From Prorocentrum cordatum (taxonomy: Eukaryota > Sar > Dinophyceae > Prorocentrales > Prorocentraceae): a DNA stretch of 64,000 nucleotides. Positions 26,159 to 37,880 of the stretch are shown piece after piece; within the stretch, counting starts at the first letter, position 1, and each line of letters starts with the position of its first letter. Location of the stretch: contig CAUYUJ010017821.1 in the NCBI GenBank assembly GCA_963575745.1, positions 1 to 64,000 on the forward strand. Direction: 5' to 3'. Under the pieces are notes generated by a model. That model ran no database searches, was not told where the DNA came from, and saw only the letters and a list, made by a program, of their open reading frames with translations. Made by a program: the position numbers and the translations under genes.

Positions 26159-27441
26159 AATAACAAGGTGCACCTGCTGTGGTCAAATCAGTTATCCTCT
26201 TGTATAACGACTCAGGGCACTTTATACCAGCTGCTATGCCCATTACTTGGGCGCAGTACGTCGGACGAGTCTCGCTAGCAAACGTGCACTTCTTTACCTG
26301 GGGCCTGTTCTTCTGCATGCCGGCGCTGTCGACCATGCCAATCAACTTCAGCGCGGTCAATGCCTGATATTCCCAATAGCGTTTGCCGAGGCACCGCCGG
26401 ACAGTCTCCAGGTGGCGGCTGCGCCAGTACTCGCGGCCCTCGGGCGGCCAATTGTCGAGCGGCTCCGAGAGCTCCACCCATCCATCGTGCTCGTCGAAAG
26501 ACGGCACTGCTGCCGAGAACCTATCAGAAATAGGGTTCTGATGAAACGGCTTGTGACGAGTAGCTGTAGCGAACCACTCGGAACATTTGCGCCGTTCATC
26601 CGCGTTCAGTTTCGCCCTGGCAATTCTCAATCTCTCGCGGGCCCCCCCTCAGGTTTCTCTTCTCGGAAAGATAGCTGAGAGCGGGCTCTTGACGCAGGAG
26701 GTTGCGCGCAACCTGGCGCGCGTGAGCTGCTTCATAAGCAATGACGGCTGCATCCTCGATGTCGCGCTGCACCACAATGCACCGACCACGCCATTCATCG
26801 ATGTGAGGATGATACGCGGGATTGATCTTCATTCGGTCGGCGGCGCGCATCTTTTCCCAACCCTGCCTGCGCTCCACAAACATTTCGAGGGCAAGAGCAG
26901 GTTGGCCCGCAGAACTCGGATCTGGCCCATCAGAACCTTCTCGTTGACTGAGCTGCTGCAGGTGCTGCTGACGAGCTAGTGCCTGCAGATGATGAGTCAG
27001 CGCCTGAAGATCCCCTGGGAATTCGAGAACTGGGGCTGGGAATTCGAGAAGTACGAATGTCGAAGTCCTGACGCTCCTTTTCACAAATGTCGTAGGATTC
27101 GCATTTACTGATCTTAAGAGCTGCCCCTGATGCCTTTGACGTAGTTTCCAATGCCTTTTGCTTGGCGCCAACCTTTGATGAAGAAGCACTCCTCGAGGAT
27201 CCCTCCAGCGTTGGCGTCCAGCCCGTCCTGTGCGCCCGGCCAGGTGCGGGGCCGCGACGGGCCGCTGGCTCCTTTGGAGTGGGCGTGCTGGCGCCCTGGA
27301 ATACAGCTGCTGCGGCGGCCGCTGCTGGTCCTCTGGGTCAATGTCGTTCGGCAGGTTGCCCCGCAGATCGCTGATGCTTACTGCTGCCAGGATTGGGATC
27401 ACCTGGGCCGTTTCTCTTCTTCTGTTTAGGCGGCGGCGCAA
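26159..27441 (-). pseudogene. Older copia copy: Tpt1-like N-lobe and preceding segment
   Basis: Minus-strand frames give WFATATRHKPF and DEHDGWVELSEPLDNW, then CPESLYKRITDL, matching WFSTALRHSPY, DPYDGWVVVDDLLTNW and CPESLYKPITTW of the young copy. The RH pair is kept, but the FIRATSGHS block has become CAQVMGIAAG, so the central catalytic Arg is lost. Upstream, INPAYHPHIDEWRGRCIVV matches INPRVTRDDTDRYEVINC, with a frameshift between. The copy is degenerate. Confidence 0.8.
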
Positions 27442-29219
27442 GTTGATCAGGCCCTGGCGATTCAGGCTGGCCTGGGGAATCCGAAGATGGTGAAAGAACT
27501 GTAGGCTGACCTGTCCTCGACCTCGGAGGAAGCGCCTTTGGCGTTGCCGCCGGGGGCGTCAACGGCTGAACTGCGGGCGCCCACGGCTGGAAGCGCACGG
27601 GCCCTCTGCCAGGGTTAAGTTCATCCAGTTCGCCAGGCCCATTGAGCGCCATGCTCTTGATATTGGCCTGTCTTTTGCAATCTAACTCATAAAAGTCAGC
27701 GTCGATCTTACTTGCAATGAGGTTTTTGTCAATCCGATCCTTGGTCACGGTGAACAACAGCCCTGCCTACTTCGAGATTCGCGCCTGCTGCAATCCTGTC
27801 ACCAGGCTCTTTTTCTGGATCAATGTCGCGATTGGCGTCCGCGTCAGAATTGAGGCCCGTGCCGGGGTAGTCCGCGTCGCACCCTGGAGTGGCCTCTGCT
27901 GCGGGGCCCACTGCTTCGGCCAAGTCCTCAGCTTCATCATTTTATGGCTGGTCGTCATCTTCTGGCTAAGACGAAGCAGGCCCCCCCGCGTGCCACTCGC
28001 GATTGCATGCCGCCAGGTAGTGATTAGGGGCAATATTATTTCATATCTTTGGCGCGAGCTTCAGCTGCCTGATAATCCATTCTCGCCAACTGCTCTCCGT
28101 GCGGAACTTCGTTCGGATCTGCGACGCGGCCTCGACCGTCGCCGCGAGACCAGGCCCATGGTGTCTTTCTAAAGTTGGAGCTCCTCGATGGACGCCTCGC
28201 GGGGCAGCCGGGTCCGCGGTCGGCGCGAGCGAAGCAAGTGCGATTCAGATTTCGGTGACGCTCCCGCTCTTCGACGATGGCCCTCTTCACGCCCCGTTCG
28301 CGAAGAGCTCCTTGCGATTGGACAGCCCCACCCCCTGTTTGAGCGAACGATATTGCCTTCGTCATTTCGTTCGACATTGCGAAGAGAATGCCAGCGACGA
28401 ATCTGGCGTTCGGACCAACCCCGGTCCAGGTAGTAGCGCATTGTATCGGGGGGTACGCGTTGACGAGCTAACCCAATAGTGTCACAGCTGACAAGGCGCT
28501 GCACCTCGCCTTATGGATACTCTTCTGGAGGATACCCCCTTCTGAGGCGGGCCCCTCCGCAGGCGCTCCTTCCTCGGTGGAGCGCCGGGTCTGCCGCCCC
28601 TCCTCGGCGGGGTCTTGGGCGCCCTCGCGTCGGGGGGGCGAGAACGCCGGGGGCCGCCAAAGGGGGCGCCGCTGGAGCGCGCGCGCGAATGTTCGCGCGA
28701 ATAACTGCGGGCGCGACCGCGACGTGGCACGCGTTGGTCAGCTCCCCGCTCGTCGTCGTCATCGCCCGAGCGGGTCGCGCGCCCCCTGACTTGGCGGCTT
28801 GCCGATCGCCACTGGCGGCTCGGGGAACGCCTCGCGGCCGCGCGTGTAAATTGAAATTCTTCGTCGCGCCCAAGCTCGTGCTGGGCGCGCCCCGACAGGT
28901 CGCCAGCATCTCGCGGGCATCCTCGCAAAAGATCATTATCACATGCTTCCATGTGTGTCGGGCTGCCACCTGCCTGAGGATAACGCATCATTTGTATTTC
29001 CTCATGAGTTGCAGGAATTGCGGCTTCAGAATCCGCGGCTGCCCCCGCTATGTCTTGATCTTCTTCGGCGGGCATATAGAACTTCTCGACGCATTCAATA
29101 TGTGCGGGTTGCCCCGCGATGGGCGCGCCCAGCCAGTCTGCCAGGTTGATCTCATCGTGGCCAGAGAAGAATTCCTCGCAGAGCTCGGCTGCGTAATTCT
29201 CGAGAGACATAAGGGGCAC
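27442..29219 (-). pseudogene. Older copia copy: acidic linker region
   Basis: Blocks in several frames follow the order of the 766-codon segment of the young copy: SLENYAAELCEEFFSGHDEI near 29200 (young: LEEYAVTLFDEFHGWDEV), VPPDTMRYYLDRGWSERQI near 28450 (young: VPEWYINWYPGYPMDVIRHW) and TPWAWSRGDGRGRVADPNE near 28150 (young: TPWNWSHGDDAGTVHDPNK). Several frameshifts and stops break it. Confidence 0.75.
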
Positions 29220-29511
29220 TCAAACATCTGGCAGCCGTGAAGTTAACGGCTGTAACTGAGCTGTCGGCAGGGTCGGCCAATCGCGTCCCCCAATCGACAT
29301 GCTGCCTGTCCGAATCAGTTTGAGCCAAATGCATCGACGGACCCCTGCCTCTGCCATCGCCCTGAGGGCATCGACGGCGAAAATGTTGTGCGCTATGGCA
29401 GGTATCACATTCCATTGGTTTGCCGTTAGCGTCCTTCGTTTTGCCCCGACGCCCCTTGCCCTCTCTTGAAGTGCGCCCGCGGTTTCTACCTGCACCTGGG
29501 AACAGTTCTTC
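29220..29511 (-). pseudogene. Older copia copy: CCHC zinc knuckle
   Basis: GRTSREGKGRRGKTKDANG, then MECDTCHSAQHFRRRCPQGD, then HLAQTDSD, parallel to the young copy's basic stretch, knuckle and HLAQNSF. The spacing C-x2-C-x4-H-x4-C is intact. The frame is the same as that of the Gag end upstream, separated from it by one TAG at 29512-29514. Confidence 0.8.
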
Positions 29512-31252
29512 CTATTGCGGACCAGTAAGGGATGCCAGGGGTACTAACATACCTCTGCCATGCAGTCGCCGTCGTTTGCCCTTACCCTTGCCTCGACCCT
29601 TGCCCTTTCCCCTAAGTGCCCGCCGGGTAGTACGTCGCACCTTGCGAACTGGCTTCTTCGTAAACCGTCTCGACCTGCGTTTATGTGTCTGATGTCCTAG
29701 GAATAGCCATTGAGCCTGTTGCTCTTCCGTAAGATACGTCGGCATGTCGGAGTAGGCTAGGACATTCGCCTCATCGTCCGAGAACGCGTCGGCGTCGGTT
29801 ACAGAGTCGAAGTCGGACTCAGCGGGTTGCCCCGTTGAGCCTACAAGGGTAGTGGCTTGCGTAGGAGCCGAAGTTGCCAGCGGCCCCTGATACCTGGCCT
29901 GGGAGTCTTGCGACCCAGCGGCCGCGCCACCACTGTAAGTTGATAGCGTGGTGGTTTCCGTTGGTTGCGTATCGTCGTTCCAGACGTTCGTAGAAAGTTG
30001 CCCTGCGTTAGCTTCAGCATCATAGGTCTCGGTACGGGCCCCGTGGATGAAGGAAGATACCACCAATGTTGCCAGGGGTTCGCTCAGCGATGTGAGCATA
30101 TGATCTCATGCGGTCAAGCAGAGAGTCAAATTGCTGCTGGTCCCTCGGCAGATGGTGGTGGAGTGGCTGTAGAAATTGTTGTGCACGCGACGTCCACACT
30201 CCTAAGGCTCTGAACAGGATAACCGCTAGACTTTGGAATTTGAGGATGTTAAAAGCCTGCCGCTTCAGCCTCGTAGAGGGCTATCTCGAGGCGCGCCAAT
30301 GTCTGGTCGATCCGCTCTCCCGCATGGACTCGGAAGTCAGTGGGAGGTGTGCCCGAGTTGAGTTGGCGTTCCTCGTATCAGTTCTCGAACTTCGTGCTCA
30401 GAAGGAACATAATGTAGGTGACGCCATCAGTATGGCGGCCACTTAAGTTGACGCCAAAATTGATAACTGCTGGGGGAACTCTCATGGCTATGGTCCGTGC
30501 GAGGCCTCCCAGACCACGCTGCAGTGCTGCAGCTTGTTGGGAGGGCGTCATGGTGCCTGTGGTCACGTTGATCCAAGCATGCACCTCGCGAGCGAATTCG
30601 CGGAAAAAGTACTTGACCGGCCGGGTCCCCAGTGGGGGCCGGTTGTTCTTGTGCCGTCTTCGCCACGCATGTGTCCCACAACGCCCCCGATAGCAACCCA
30701 TATGAGAACAAATCTACTAACGCCAATCCAATGGCCCCGTAGATTGTGATCGGATGTGGTTGGCTGAGGTCTGTGGTGTTTTGTCGTAAGCCTGCGTGGG
30801 GGTGGAGGCCGCGCAATGTCGTATCGCATGTTTCCACGCATGGTATCTTCAAAAAAGTTCCCAATTGGAGTAGGTGGGTGGAATTCAGGAATGTAGTAGC
30901 GCAGGGATGTAGGACTCGAGTAAGAGGCCTCTGCGAGGGCCGAGGTAGCACTGCAAGTATCATTGCGGTTATGCGTAATTATGTACATTCCTCCGCGCAG
31001 ACCCCCTGCACCCTGATGTTCCACCATGTCAGTAATCCACTTGATAATGCCGTGGATGGTGAGGACCAGGGCAAGAGCTGACCACCATAGGCCAACTCCG
31101 CTACCAAATTTGTTTGGTCGCCCGAAATGGGTACGGACAAAATGAGTACTGTGCCCAACAAAACAGCGGCCGCTGTTGGGCACGCGGCCTTCTGTCTCGA
31201 ATGGACACAGGCCGCGGCGGCGTAGACAGCGAATCCGGTTCAAAATGAACAC
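29512..31252 (-). pseudogene. Older copia copy: Gag
   Basis: The N-terminal part (31252-30563) has both hydrophobic segments (LWWSALALVLTIHGI; FVLIWVAIGGVVGHM) and a primer-site equivalent. The capsid part has TMTPSQQAAALQRGLGGLA and LLSTKFEN, then RQLNSGTPPTDFRVHAGERI in a shifted frame with stops. The tail is basic (FTKKPVRKVRRTTRRALRGK) and ends SLTGPQ before TAG. The order matches the young Gag throughout. Confidence 0.85.
31091..31106 (-). promoter_or_regulatory. Primer binding site remnant of the older copy
   Basis: The sense strand reads TGGTAGCGGAGTTGGC, one difference from the young copy. As in the young copy it lies inside the Gag reading. The 5' LTR of the older copy should lie beyond 31106, but no second LTR is present to define it. 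Confidence 0.7.
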
Positions 31253-32330
31253 GAAATGCTGTATTTGGGCATTGTACCCATTCTTTCCGTACCCATTCTG
31301 GGCGCCCAGAGTTTGAAGGGGGCCCGTAGGCCCGACCAGAAGCTACGCCTTAGGCGTAGCACAGCTCCAGCTCTGTTGCATCGTAGTAGCGATAGTCCCA
31401 GTAATTAGGAGGTCGTCACGGGAGCGACGAGCCATCTCAAGCGAAGGATGCTTTCGGTCTCGATAGCGAATCGTACACCTCGCACTGAGGTATACTCAGA
31501 TATAGGCGGCCGGCCGCTTGAGCACAAACGGCCGCGGACACACGCTCGTTACCTCTCGCCACCTGTAGTGGCAGGTATGGTCTCCGCATCTGACATGCAA
31601 TTGTCCTCGTCGTCATATTCAGACTCTTCCTGCACGTGTCCGTGCCAACGCGTGCCCCAATAGGACCCCTAAAACGCCCCCCCAAAGCCCCATAGCCCCA
31701 ATAATGCCTCCGACGCTCCAAGATAGCCTCCAATGTGGCTCGACACGATCCTCCCCTTCCTCTCTTTGGCCGCTCTGTTTCACTATATGCGTCTCTGCGT
31801 TCAATTTCCCGTCAGCTCTGGTGGGCAGGGTTTCTGAATGGGCTGGCGGGGATTCACGGAGCGTAAACAATTTGCTTGTTCGTCGAATCTGCGAGAAATA
31901 ATTATGACCTTCGATGACTTCGTAGACCTACGCGCATTCTACGCATGCCGATGGAGCTTACAGAAAGATCGATTATGAGGTACATCGATTCTGTAGTCGA
32001 TCTCCTATCCGAACAGTTCTGGCCAGGCCCATCCTGAGCCCAGGATCGCTGCATACGCCCTCCTGCCATGGCCAGGAAGGCATTAGCGCCGATCCTGGCC
32101 CCACAACGGGCCTGGCCAAAATCGGTGCATGTGCGCAGTCCTCGTCGCCCGAAAACCATCGCCCTCTGCTGCGCGCGCGCGTTTTTCAGCCACAGCGCGC
32201 CCAGTGCGCCGACGTCAGGCTGCCGTCGCGGTGGCGGCCGCCTGCCGCAGCTGCTGGCGCGCCAGCCGGGCGCGGCGCGCAGATCAGCGCCCCTGGATCG
32301 GCGGCGAACGAGGGGGGGAGTGAGGAGGAA
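31253..32330. other. No gene; short CCAAGA-type segment (copy C)
   Basis: 31640-31740 has CCCCAATA/GCTCCAAGATAGCCTCC units. 31828-31865 repeats the GTTTCTGAATGGGCTGG motif seen at 4319. A GGCCGGCCGC-rich palindromic stretch is at 31508-31545. The rest gives only short frames. Confidence 0.6.
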
Positions 32331-32465
32331 GAAGCCTTTTCAGAAGGCAGCGGTGCTTTTCGTAAGCTCCCTTGCCTTCTGAGAAGAGAATGTGTCTTCG
32401 GGGACGGCTTAGAACACTTCTCAGAAGACCAAGGGACTTCCGAGCCTTTTTAGAAGGCCCGCCCC
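32331..32465. repeat. Cluster of short palindromes GCCTT..AAGGC
   Basis: GCCTTTTCAGAAGGC (about 32334-32348), CTTCTCAGAAG in the middle, and GCCTTTTTAGAAGGC (about 32446-32460) lie within 130 bp. They could form small hairpins. Function unknown. Confidence 0.55.
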
Positions 32466-33099
32466 TTCTTACTTCTCCCCGGGCTCGCCGCCGACTGCAG
32501 GCCGCCCTGGCGAGGTCTGAACAGGCGGGGTCGGTGGATCCGAGGAACGACGGATGCAAAACCTTGGACTCAGCCACAGCCACAGCCTATCCACCTCAAC
32601 CACAGGGTGGGCTGGGCAACAATGGATGTAGGCTATGAGCAAGGTCAAACACAAACATTCGACTCAGCCGCGCGGGCTCAGGATATTCGCTCCTCGGCCC
32701 ACATGCCCACTGGCTTTCTGTAGGCTTTAGGTGGGCGGGCTGCGGTATCGGGATTGGCAGGCTGGGGAGATGTCTGGACTTACGTGGGCTAGGGAAGTAC
32801 AGTGGGCAGCGAGCGGGTCCAGATTCATTCGTGCGGGGAGGTGTTTCTGATTTTAGGCAGGCTGGGTAGGTTTCCTGATTTGACATGGGCTGGAAGCCAG
32901 GGCCCCCCCCCCTTGGACAGAGAGTTGGGCCCCCCCCAGGTTCGACTCCCTGGGCCCAGTTCGAAAAGCCCCGCCCCGCTGCAACTCAGGGGGCAGCCCC
33001 GTCCCCCGAATCGGGCTTTCTTGGGGGCCAACTGGGCCGTTTTGGACGCTGTCAAAATTAAAAAAACGAATGTGCTAGACATAAGCGTTTTCGTGAAAT
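32466..33099. other. No supported gene
   Basis: GC-rich sequence with G/C runs. GGTTCGACTCC near 32940 matches a pol III B box, but no tRNA fold or A box accompanies it. Confidence 0.55.
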
Positions 33100-33320
33100 G
33101 AATGAGACGATGTTTGCCCCGTCGGGCCCTCTTGAGGGCTCCTCTTAACGTCTTGGGGGCCTTTTGGGCCGTCTTGACGCCACCTTGGGCCGTCCGGAAA
33201 CCACGTTGGCCCGTCTGGTATTTACTTGAAATCTACCCGGAAACTCCAGGGCGGCCGGTGGGAGCTCCGGGGATGTTCCGTATAGACGCTCCGGGGAGGC
33301 CTCATAGGGGGACTTAAATG
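33100..33320. repeat. CCAAGA-family repeat, copy D, opposite orientation
   Basis: Units of the type CTCTTGAGGG / GTCTTGGGGGCC / CCGTCTTGACG, the reverse complement of the CCAAGA units elsewhere. Confidence 0.6.
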
Positions 33321-33389
33321 TATATCAAGTGCCCTTGGTGGTCTTCGGCCTGGGGGGTCCCGGGGCCGTGTTTCGACGATTCGATGACC

Positions 33390-33610
33390 GAGGACCCTCC
33401 TCCTCCTCCTCGTCTTCCTCTTCCTCGTCCTCCTCTTCCGAATCCTCGTTTTCCTCCTCCTCCCCCTTCTCCTCATCGTCCTCCTGCCCCGAAGGAGAAA
33501 TTTTCGCCACCTCTGGCTCGGCTTGCGCACTCCCCCCGCCAGACACATTTCCGAACCAGGAGACCGAGGAGGAGGAGGAGGACGAGATGGAGGAGGAGGG
33601 GAAGGAAAGC
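33390..33610. repeat. TCC/TTC and GAG microsatellite pair
   Basis: Interrupted CCT/TTC triplets at 33396-33480 and GAGGAGGAGG at 33565-33600. The Glu-rich minus-strand frame here is a translation of the repeat. Confidence 0.8.
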
Positions 33611-34946
33611 GGGCTCGAATGCGGAAGTTCGTCTTGCCCTGCCGCTTGTATTTTCATGCCATGACACTGCACATGCCTTGTTGTTATGCGTTCCTGTCTT
33701 TGCTCCGTACACGTACGTCCCATCCTTGTGGCAGGCTCCCGAAGTTAGGTCCTGTCTCGGAGAAGGCTAGCACATTGAGTGTAGCATGCAGCGTGAAGGC
33801 AGCTGCCGTGTGCCGTTGCGTGTCCATGCGCGTGGTTGTTCTGCTTTGAACTCTGTCATGACAAAGGTCATTGATGCTAGAAGTGGATTACAGGTTCCAG
33901 GCAACCGCATGTGTTCAATGGCCAGCATCTTTGCGTAACATGATTGCCGAAATGGTGGTTGCAGTGGCTGGGTCAGCGTACGTCGGCTCCCCTGCGCAGC
34001 CAGCACCTCCCGAAGACAGACTCGCCCACCTGCTCATGCCACTTGAGCCTTATGGGTCGGCGGGGTCTGTCGGAAGGTGTTCGGAAAGGCCCAGAATGCC
34101 CCCATCGTTATTCTTCTGTTCCTCGTTGCATGTTGCTGTCACCACCGCGACTCCTCGTTCCTCCTTGACCACCGCGACTCGTCGTCTCCAAGGCAGCACC
34201 GAGGATGAAAGCGGCATTCGAGCCCCCTCGGTGACCGGGGGAAAGCCCCTGCAAATTCGCGCGAGGTTCTCTTTCCCCGCGCGCATATCTGCGTCGCTGC
34301 ATGGCTGAATGCGGCGCGGAGGGCCCGCAGTGGCAGCCGGTCAACTGGCGGAAGAAAAGGAAAGCGAAACATCGGACAACTCGCGCACGCAGTGCGAGCC
34401 GTCGGCGGCCCGACCGCCCATCGACAAAGGCCCTTGCGTCGCGGGCCCCTCCATGACATCCAAAGCCTGGGCCCGCGGGCGGGGCGGGGGGGGCGGAGCG
34501 CGGCGAGCCCTCGACGTCGGGGGCCTGGGGCGAGGGGGCGAGTTCGCGACGCGCGGCGCTAAGCCAGCGGGCTGCGCTCCAGCGCGCGCTGGAAGCAGGC
34601 GCGGCCAGGCGAAAGCGCGCCCGACGCGAGTCGCTTCCAAAGGCCCCACGAAATCGCATCTGCGAGCGCCCGGCGGGCCCGGCGCCTCGCAAGCGTCGCG
34701 ATCGCGCCCCGCTCATCGGCCCGAAGCGCGTCGCCGATCAGGGCGCGGGCCCAAGCCCGCTCGGCAGCCATCCCCGTCAGCTCGTCGGCGCCAGCGCTTC
34801 CTGATGCAACGTGCTCGAGGCCATCGTTCGCTTCTCGCTCAATCGAGTCATCCTAATGGCTTGGGGCCCACGAGACCTCTGCATCTGCCGAAGACCCACT
34901 TTTTTTCTGGTAGCCGGTCGAATTCGAACCCACAAACCGCCGCGCG
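33611..34946. other. No supported gene
   Basis: Overlapping frames on both strands reflect high GC. GTCACCACCGCGACTCCTCG-type doublets occur near 34140-34185. None of the frames shows a recognisable motif. Confidence 0.5.
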
Positions 34947-37181
34947 TCATCGGTCACTTCTCGCACCCCCGTGAACGCCAGGCTTCGACAAGAGGCTCGC
35001 AATCTGAGTGGGATCAAACTTTGCACTGGGAAGCTCGAGGCGCGGCGTTCCGGCGAGAGTCACCGCCCGTGGCGCCGTCTGCCTGGTGCCTCGCAGTCCG
35101 CCCATCGCGCATCGCGGCGGACGGCGACGGCGGCTGCTCCAACTCGCCGTCGGCGTGGATCGGCCGAATGCTGTCCGCCAGATCCGTCGCCGAAGATTTC
35201 GAGCGCGTCGTTGGGCGCGCTCCTGCGCTCGTCGGCGGGGGCGCCGAACTGCCCGCGCCAGTCGGCCCGCGCCCCGCCGAAGCGCGGCGTCGCCATCTGC
35301 GCGCGCGCGCGCCTCGTGGCAAGAGTGCTGCGCCCTGCCCCTGCCGCGCTCGACCTCGGGCCGACAAGCGGCCCGCGCCCTCGTCATTGGCGTGGCCTGG
35401 GTTGCGCTGGCAGCTCCATATCCCGCGGAACAAGCGCGGGGTCGGAGTCGCAGCCTGCGCGGGCCCGCCGCCTTCCGGCCCGCTGGCCCCCGCAGGCCGC
35501 GAGGTCCCGGGGCCACCGGTCGAAAGTGCCGCGCGCCATGGGCCTCTTGAGCTCGCGCCGGGCGCGGACGAGACCGGCGCCGTTCTGCTAACTGACGCCG
35601 CCCTCGCGCAGCGCCGCGCGCTGCCGCGCGAGCCGTCTGACGTCGCAGACGAGACCTCGCAGGGGCTCGGACGCGTCGGCGACCTTGAAATCGGAGCCCA
35701 GCGGGCCTGGCGCGCGCGCGCGCGGCCGGCGTCGCGCGCCAGCGCAGGTCAGCTCGGCCGCGATGCGTGGCCGAGCGAGTAGGGCTCGGCCGCGCGCGTC
35801 GGGGCGCGCGCGCCGCTCCTCCAGCCATTGGCCAACTGTCTGACGGCGGAGCTCCAGGCCTAGGTCGCGCTGCCCGTATGGGGCCCCGAGCGCGGTGGTC
35901 AGGCGCTTGCCTGGCCCCATGCTGGTCCGTCGCCGACAGAAACCTGGCGGCGCGGGCCGGGCGGGCCCATTTCCCAATGTTGCGGACCCCGGCAAGGCGC
36001 GCGCGGGCCGGTTGAAAGCGGCCCGACGCCTTGCGCGGACAACGGCGCCGCCCGCGCGCGGGAGCCGCGGCCCGCCGCCCGAGGGGCGCGCGGGCGGGAG
36101 GGGGGCGGGCGCGCGCGGGGACGGGGTCGGAGCAGACCAGCGCAGTCTTGGTCGACGCCGCCAGGCCTGCCATGCCCTGCCCCGCCTCGAGGGCGACGGC
36201 AGGCCTGCGGGCGCCCCCCTGGGCTATCTCGCAGGCGTCGACGGCCTGCGAGACAGCGTCGTCGATGAACGCGCTCGCAGGCGCGATGCGCGCGGGCGTC
36301 GCGAGCTTAATGCCGCCGCGGCAGGAGCCCGCCACCGCGGGGCGCCGCGCCTGCGGGCGAGGCCACAGCCGCGCTTGCCGCCGCAGGTGGCGCGGCCCCG
36401 CGAACATCTGGACCCCCCCACTCGCCGCGATGGCGGGAAGCCCAGCTGCAAGGGCGCGAGAAGCAAGCGCGCCTGGGCGAGATCGAGCCGAGCGCACTTG
36501 CAGCCCGCAAGCGGCGTGCCCGCGACGCGGCGCCTTTCCCGGCCTCTCGGGGATGGCGCGGCCGAGGGCCGCAGATAGCTGCCGCGGCCGCGCGCCCTCC
36601 GCCTCGAGAATTGAACAGCTGGGCGTTGTTCTCAAGGCCGCGCTCGGGAAGCCGGTGGATGTCTGCGGATCTGGCGCCGTCGACGCCGCGCGCCTTGCCA
36701 GCCGAGGTGCGGCGAAACGTGTCTGCGTGATCGCGTCGAGGTCGGAGTTGCTCAGCAGCGGCTCGGGGCCCTTTCGTCGCGCGTGGCGGGCGGTCTCGGG
36801 CTCCTCGTCCTCGAGAGATTCGACGCGCCGATGATCTCGACCGGGCCGCCCCTTCTGCGCAGCGGTGGCACAGCGCATGCAGCCGCTGCGAGCGTTTTTG
36901 CCGGGCTGCGGCCCAGCGCGCGACTGCGCCGCCACGCCGGCCGCGGGCCTCTCCGCGTCGTCGAGGCTACTCGGCGTCGGCAGCCGCGGCCAAAGTTGGG
37001 CGCGCGGGCGCCAGTCCAGGGCCTCCAGCAGGAACGCCGCACCGAAATGCATCTCGCGGTTGCTCTCTGACAGCCGCTCCCGCAGCAAAGGCCGGCACGT
37101 CAAATGCCAAGTTTCTGTCGAAGGGAGATCGGTCACGTGCGCGAGCAAGGCCACCGGTCTGACCAATATCGCCCAATTCAA
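34947..37181 (-). pseudogene. Stop-poor GC-rich frame, possibly a decayed LINE
   Basis: A minus-strand frame of 744 codons is very rich in Arg, Ala and Pro. Near residues 305-350 it contains FIDDAVSQAVDACEIA, a spacer, then GLAASTKTALVCSD. This resembles the Y/F-x-D-D motif of a reverse transcriptase followed by the l-x-x-S/N-x-K-T block of dinoflagellate LINEs. Further on, TALGAPYGQRDLGLELRRQT in another frame resembles the region after the polymerase. No upstream polymerase motif is recognisable, and open frames also exist on the plus strand, so composition alone could explain the length. Confidence 0.3.
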
Positions 37182-37229
37182 GGCCGAGCATGTGCGGGCG
37201 GTCGGAGGGAGTGCTTGGTTTTCCCGGCG

Positions 37230-37880
37230 GGCCGTACTAGTACGCCAGAATACGTACTAGTACGCCGAAGTACGCCTACTAGTACGACCCGCGGCGCCCG
37301 GGAGGCGTACTCGTAGAGCAGAAGTACGCCTACTAGTTCGCCCCGCTGGGTCGTACTAGTACGCCGAAGTACGCCCACTAGTACGACCCGCGGGGCGAAG
37401 GAGGCGTACTCCTAGGACCGAAGTACGCCAACTAGTACGATCCGGCGGGTCCTACTAGTACACCGAAGTACGCCTACTAGTACGACCCGCGGCGCTCGGG
37501 AGGCGAAGTCGTTGGTCCGAAGTACGCCTACTAGTTCGCCCCGCTGGGTCGTACTAGTACGCCGAAGTACGCCCACTAGTACGACCCGCGGGGCGAAGGA
37601 GGCGTACTCCTGGGGCCGAAGTACGCCTACTAGTACGACCCGGCGGGTCCTACTAGTAGGCCAGAGTACGCCTACTAATACGACCCGCGGCGCTCGGGAG
37701 GCGTACTCGTTGGTCCGAAGTACGCCTACTAGTTCGCCCCGCTGGGTCGTACTAGTACGCCGCAGTACGCCCACTAGTACGCCCCGCGGGGCGAAGGAGG
37801 CGTACTCATAGGGCCAAAGTACGCCTACTGGTACGACCCGGCGGCGGGTCCTACTAGTAGGCCAGAGTAACCCTACCAGT
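37230..37880. repeat. TACTAGTAC satellite, higher-order period about 200 bp
   Basis: Units CCGAAGTACGCCTACTAGTA are grouped so that ACGACCCGCGGCGCTCGGGA recurs near 37280, 37482 and 37680, and GCGGGGCGAAGGAGGCGTAC near 37390, 37590 and 37790: three copies of a 200-bp unit. Confidence 0.9.

Noticed and set aside
28482-29240. Plus-strand frame of 253 codons
   Set aside because: It is antisense to the older copia copy, whose minus-strand blocks match the young copy.
32930-32960. tRNA-like B box GGTTCGACTCC
   Set aside because: No A box, anticodon arm or acceptor stem can be found nearby. An isolated 11-bp match is expected by chance at this GC content, although a SINE remnant is possible.
33325-33723. 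Glu-rich acidic protein on the minus strand
   Set aside because: It is the translation of CCT/TTC triplets and has no sequence outside them.
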